From assembly GCA_013139225.1 (NCBI GenBank), contig WTBG01000371.1, positions 1-8,055 on the forward strand: a stretch of DNA of 8,055 nt, read 5' to 3'. Position numbers and translations under genes: made by a program. Source of the stretch: Deltaproteobacteria bacterium (GTDB taxonomy: Bacteria > Desulfobacterota > WTBG01). The notes under the pieces were generated by a model, which had not been told where the DNA came from, searched no databases, and saw nothing but the letters and a program-made list of their open reading frames with translations. This document shows positions 6,243 through 8,055 of the stretch, one piece after another; the first letter of the stretch is position 1; every line of letters begins with the position of its first letter.

Positions 6243-6264
6243 CCCTATTGAGGTGAAATAAATG

Positions 6265-6303
6265 AAAAAGCTTCCCTCTTCATTAATAACAAAAGACAAG
6301 GGA
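6265..6303 (-). terminator. weak intrinsic terminator candidate after the anti-sigma gene
   Basis: On the minus strand TCCC-TTG-TCTT, a 12-base loop, then AAGA-GGGA give a 4+4 bp stem with a three-base bulge, followed by AGCTTTTTC. It is about 90 bases after the anti-sigma stop at 6390. The stem is weak. The same stretch on the plus strand carries GAGGTG six bases before ATG 6262 and a 14-codon frame, which I do not call as a gene. Confidence 0.3.
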
Positions 6304-6389
6304 TAAATGTTCCAAGTCGATTTACTTTTTATATGGCATCAGAATGGAAGCGAGAGAAGAAGAGAGGTAGTCAGCAAAGCTAGTCTAAT

Positions 6390-6620
6390 TCATTCTTTAA
6401 CTTCTAGTTCTTTTAGAATTTTATCTTTGAGAGAGGGAGGTAGTTTGTCACTTTTTGTCTTATCGCGTATAATGGTGTGTAAAATCTCTTCAAATTCAAA
6501 ACGTTGGCAGCAGTTTCGACACAGTTCTAAGTGTAACTTGATCTTGTCATAATCAGCCGGAGATAACTCTCCATCTAAATATTCATAAAGGCGTTGAGCA
6601 GCTTCCTCACAGGTTATCAT
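6390..6620 (-). CDS. zinc-binding anti-sigma factor (RsrA-like)
   Basis: From ATG 6620 this gives 76 residues: ITCEEAAQRLYEYLDGELSP, then HLELCRNCC, and a C-terminal LPPSLKDKILKELE. That is the zinc anti-sigma fold with ligands C4, H30, C34 and C37 (C...HxxxCxxC), as in RsrA and related proteins that bind and silence SigR-type ECF sigma factors. It is cytoplasmic, without a membrane segment. A fifth cysteine, C38, directly follows the motif and could take part in a redox switch (inference). The open frame extends 39 codons further, to 6737 inside the sigma gene, but MITCEEA is the usual family N-terminus and AAGG lies six bases before it. The gene starts about 77 bases after the ECF sigma stop in the same direction, the expected sigma/anti-sigma order. 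Release by oxidants or other thiol stress is likely but not shown. Confidence 0.85.
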   Translation of the reverse strand: MITCEEAAQRLYEYLDGELSPADYDKIKLHLELCRNCCQRFEFEEILHTIIRDKTKSDKLPPSLKDKILKELEVKE

Positions 6621-6697
6621 AGCATGCCTTTTAAAAAACATGTAGTACATCTTCTTAGGAAGTAATATCAAATCCTTGATAAGAAACTTACCTTCTT

Positions 6698-7297
6698 TCA
6701 TCTCTTGACAAGCCCTTTCTTTACGGCATAGTCCCAAAGTTTTTTCTGTAGGAATCTCCTTGCTCGGTTAAGTCTTGATTTTACGGTGCCTATAGGGGAG
6801 CCAATAATGTGGGATATTTCCTCATAGGTAAAACCTTCAATATCTGATAGTATTACTACTTCTTTAAATTCATCTGGTAATCCCTGCAAAGCAGAGTTTA
6901 CATCTTCTCCAATGAACTCCTCTAACCTACCAGGTTCCTTTAAAAAATCAATGTATGAAGAATCCTGGTGTGAGGTTAGCTGGTTATAGAGGTAGTAATT
7001 TTCAACTTCTTCATACTGAACAGTATCAGGCGATTTTATATTTTTTCGATATCTGTTGATAAAGACATTTCTCAAAATCTTAAACAACCAAGCTTTACAG
7101 TTCGTACCTCTTTGAAATTTATTGAAATTTTTGTAGGCCAGAAGATATGTATCCTGCACGATACCCTCCGCTTCCGCTCTTTCCCTTGCCATACGTAATG
7201 CAGCATTGTAGAGGGAATTCATATAAGGTATGGTTGTTTCTTCAAATTCTCTCTTCCTGTCTTTGTTATGTTCTGCCACCACTCGCCTTATATTCAT
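6698..7297 (-). CDS. ECF RNA polymerase sigma factor, SigR-like
   Basis: From ATG 7297 the product has 199 residues. Region 2 runs from about residue 18 (FEETTIPYMNSLYNAALRMARERAEAEGIVQDTY...) through the FQRGTNCKAWLFKILRNVFINRYRK block, which contains the core-binding and -10 recognition segments and is typical of the SigR group that pairs with RsrA-type anti-sigma factors. EEVENYYLY follows. Region 4 is LPDEFKEVVILSDIEGFTYEEISHIIG with the helix-turn-helix SPIGTVKSRLNRARRFL for -35 recognition. The start is uncertain: the frame is open to TTG 7384, and GTG 7339 overlaps the stop of a five-codon frame with a good ribosome site. None of the three starts has its own strong ribosome site. The anti-sigma gene follows downstream and an RpoD-type sigma gene precedes it, so the three probably share transcription. 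Confidence 0.9.
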   Translation of the reverse strand: MNIRRVVAEHNKDRKREFEETTIPYMNSLYNAALRMARERAEAEGIVQDTYLLAYKNFNKFQRGTNCKAWLFKILRNVFINRYRKNIKSPDTVQYEEVENYYLYNQLTSHQDSSYIDFLKEPGRLEEFIGEDVNSALQGLPDEFKEVVILSDIEGFTYEEISHIIGSPIGTVKSRLNRARRFLQKKLWDYAVKKGLVKR

Positions 7298-7335
7298 CAG
7301 GGCACAATAACTGTACCGTTTCCAAGTTTGTTTTG

Positions 7336-7367
7336 TCACTCCAGTAGATTCATATTCTTTGCTCCTT
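7336..7367 (-). promoter_or_regulatory. leader with strong ribosome site and five-codon micro-frame before the ECF sigma gene
   Basis: On the minus strand AAGGAG (7367-7362) is followed after eight bases by ATG 7353, which opens MNLLE and stops at TGA 7338-7336. That stop overlaps by two bases a GTG (7339) in frame with the ECF sigma factor. This is the geometry of translational coupling, but it could equally be chance or a sequence error. Confidence 0.35.
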
Positions 7368-7403
7368 AAATGTGTTATTGTCAAGAAAAATAATAGTAGT
7401 TTC

Positions 7404-8055
7404 TCAATTTAACCCCATGAAATCTTTAAGTATTACCATATATTCTGGCTTTCTTAGTTTGTCCAATGCTATCTCCAAAATTTGTCTAATCCGTTCTCTG
7501 CTCAGATTGAATGCTCCACCAATCTCTTCCAAGGTATGGTCACATTTCTCTCCGATGCCAAATCTAAGTTTAACAATTATTCTTTCACGCGAGGTTAAAT
7601 TAGATAGAATCAGATCAATATCATGAGAGAGATCCTTTGAAGTAAAGTGATCAATGGTGGAAAGCATTTCATGATGTGAGGGATTGTTCAGTAAGTTTTC
7701 ACTTCTTACATCAGTAGAAATATCAAATGGTATCGAGTCTCTAAAGCTTTGTATTACTTTTTCAACAGACTCAAGAGAGATATTCACCTCTTCCGCTATT
7801 TCCTCCAAAGTAGGGTCCCGCTTGCTTTCCTGCAGCAACCGCTTGGATGCTTTTTCGATCTGACTCAATTTTTCTTTGATATAGACAGGTTTTCTGATCG
7901 TTCTGGACTGACAGTCAAGTGCTCTCATCATAGCTTGTTTAATCCACCAGGTGGCGTAGGTAATAAACCGATGCCCTTTTCGATAGTCATAGGTGTCAAT
8001 AGCTCTGATCAAACCTAAATTACCCTCCTGAATCAAATCAGGTAAAGCAAGCCCA
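7404..8055 (-). CDS. RpoD-family sigma-70 factor (group 2/3), N-terminus beyond the right edge
   Basis: The frame is open to the edge, so the 5' part of the gene is missing; about 217 codons are visible. The visible start GLALPDLIQEGNLGLIRAID is region 2.1-2.2 of primary-type sigma factors. KGHRFITYATWWIKQAMMRAL is regions 2.3-2.4, which melt and read the -10 element, and SRTIRKPVY follows. Region 3 contains DPTLEEIAEEVNISLESVEKVI. Region 4 is LTSRERIIVKLRFGIGEKCDHTLEEIGGAFNLSRERIRQIL, with the helix-turn-helix for the -35 element. The protein ends shortly after at DFMGLN. Whether it is the housekeeping RpoD or an alternative RpoS-like sigma cannot be decided without the N-terminus. The ECF sigma frame begins as little as 19 bases after its TGA, suggesting an operon of two sigma factors. 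Confidence 0.93.
   Translation of the reverse strand, partial: GLALPDLIQEGNLGLIRAIDTYDYRKGHRFITYATWWIKQAMMRALDCQSRTIRKPVYIKEKLSQIEKASKRLLQESKRDPTLEEIAEEVNISLESVEKVIQSFRDSIPFDISTDVRSENLLNNPSHHEMLSTIDHFTSKDLSHDIDLILSNLTSRERIIVKLRFGIGEKCDHTLEEIGGAFNLSRERIRQILEIALDKLRKPEYMVILKDFMGLN

Noticed and set aside
6262..6306. 14-codon plus-strand frame with a good ribosome site (MKKLPSSLITKDKG)
   Set aside because: Too short to judge, no similarity recognised, and it overlaps a possible terminator of the opposite strand.
6307..6552. 81-codon plus-strand open frame
   Set aside because: Most of it is antisense to the well-supported anti-sigma gene and its protein sequence shows no family features.
6621..6737. 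39-codon N-terminal extension of the anti-sigma gene
   Set aside because: It would overlap the end of the ECF sigma gene, and family proteins begin at the MITCEEA-like segment.

Overview
The window comes from a moderately AT-rich (about 40% GC by eye) bacterial chromosome. The gene set (a thiol-type ECF sigma factor with a zinc anti-sigma factor, a PflX-like radical SAM protein, a PAS-rich hybrid histidine kinase) and the extragenic palindromes of the 'ATTCCCGC...GCGGGAAT' type suggest a Gram-negative, probably anaerobic or microaerophilic lineage such as Desulfobacterota, Nitrospirota or the anammox Planctomycetota. This is inference; there is no rRNA or housekeeping marker to settle it. Nearly all genes are on the minus strand. 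The one intact plus-strand gene is a flavin-fold protein.

Layout from left to right. Positions 1-642 hold a two-gene minus-strand unit: a small conserved-looking protein followed after 22 bases by the 5' end of a PflX-like radical SAM gene that runs off the left edge and appears to use a TTG start. Positions 643-1215 hold a promoter for that unit and a 248-base nested inverted-repeat element (763-1010), which looks like a MITE or REP-type element. Positions 1216-4110 encode a 964-residue membrane hybrid histidine kinase: about four membrane helices, three PAS domains (two clearly duplicated), HisKA, HATPase and a C-terminal receiver. A G8 run lies in its membrane-domain coding sequence. Positions 4111-4567 hold the decayed C-terminal end of a DsbA/thioredoxin-fold gene, followed by a PNPOx-fold flavoprotein gene (4568-5002). 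Positions 5003-5302 are intergenic repeats between convergent genes.

Positions 5303-6028 encode a protein whose layout and C-terminal signature match ferredoxin-dependent bilin reductases (HY2/PcyA family), but the residues that align by eye with the PcyA catalytic Glu, His and Asp are not conserved. It has its own good promoter (TTGACG-18-TACAAT). Positions 6390-8055 hold a minus-strand regulatory cluster: a truncated RpoD-type sigma-70 factor, then an ECF sigma factor of the SigR type, then an HxxxCxxC zinc anti-sigma factor.

Functionally the right end reads as a transcriptional stress-response module in which the anti-sigma factor restrains the ECF sigma. The kinase is a separate signalling input with no output regulator beside it. 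The bilin-reductase-like gene is the most unusual item and the best candidate for undescribed biology; nothing else in the window (no heme oxygenase, no phytochrome GAF domain) explains its substrate.
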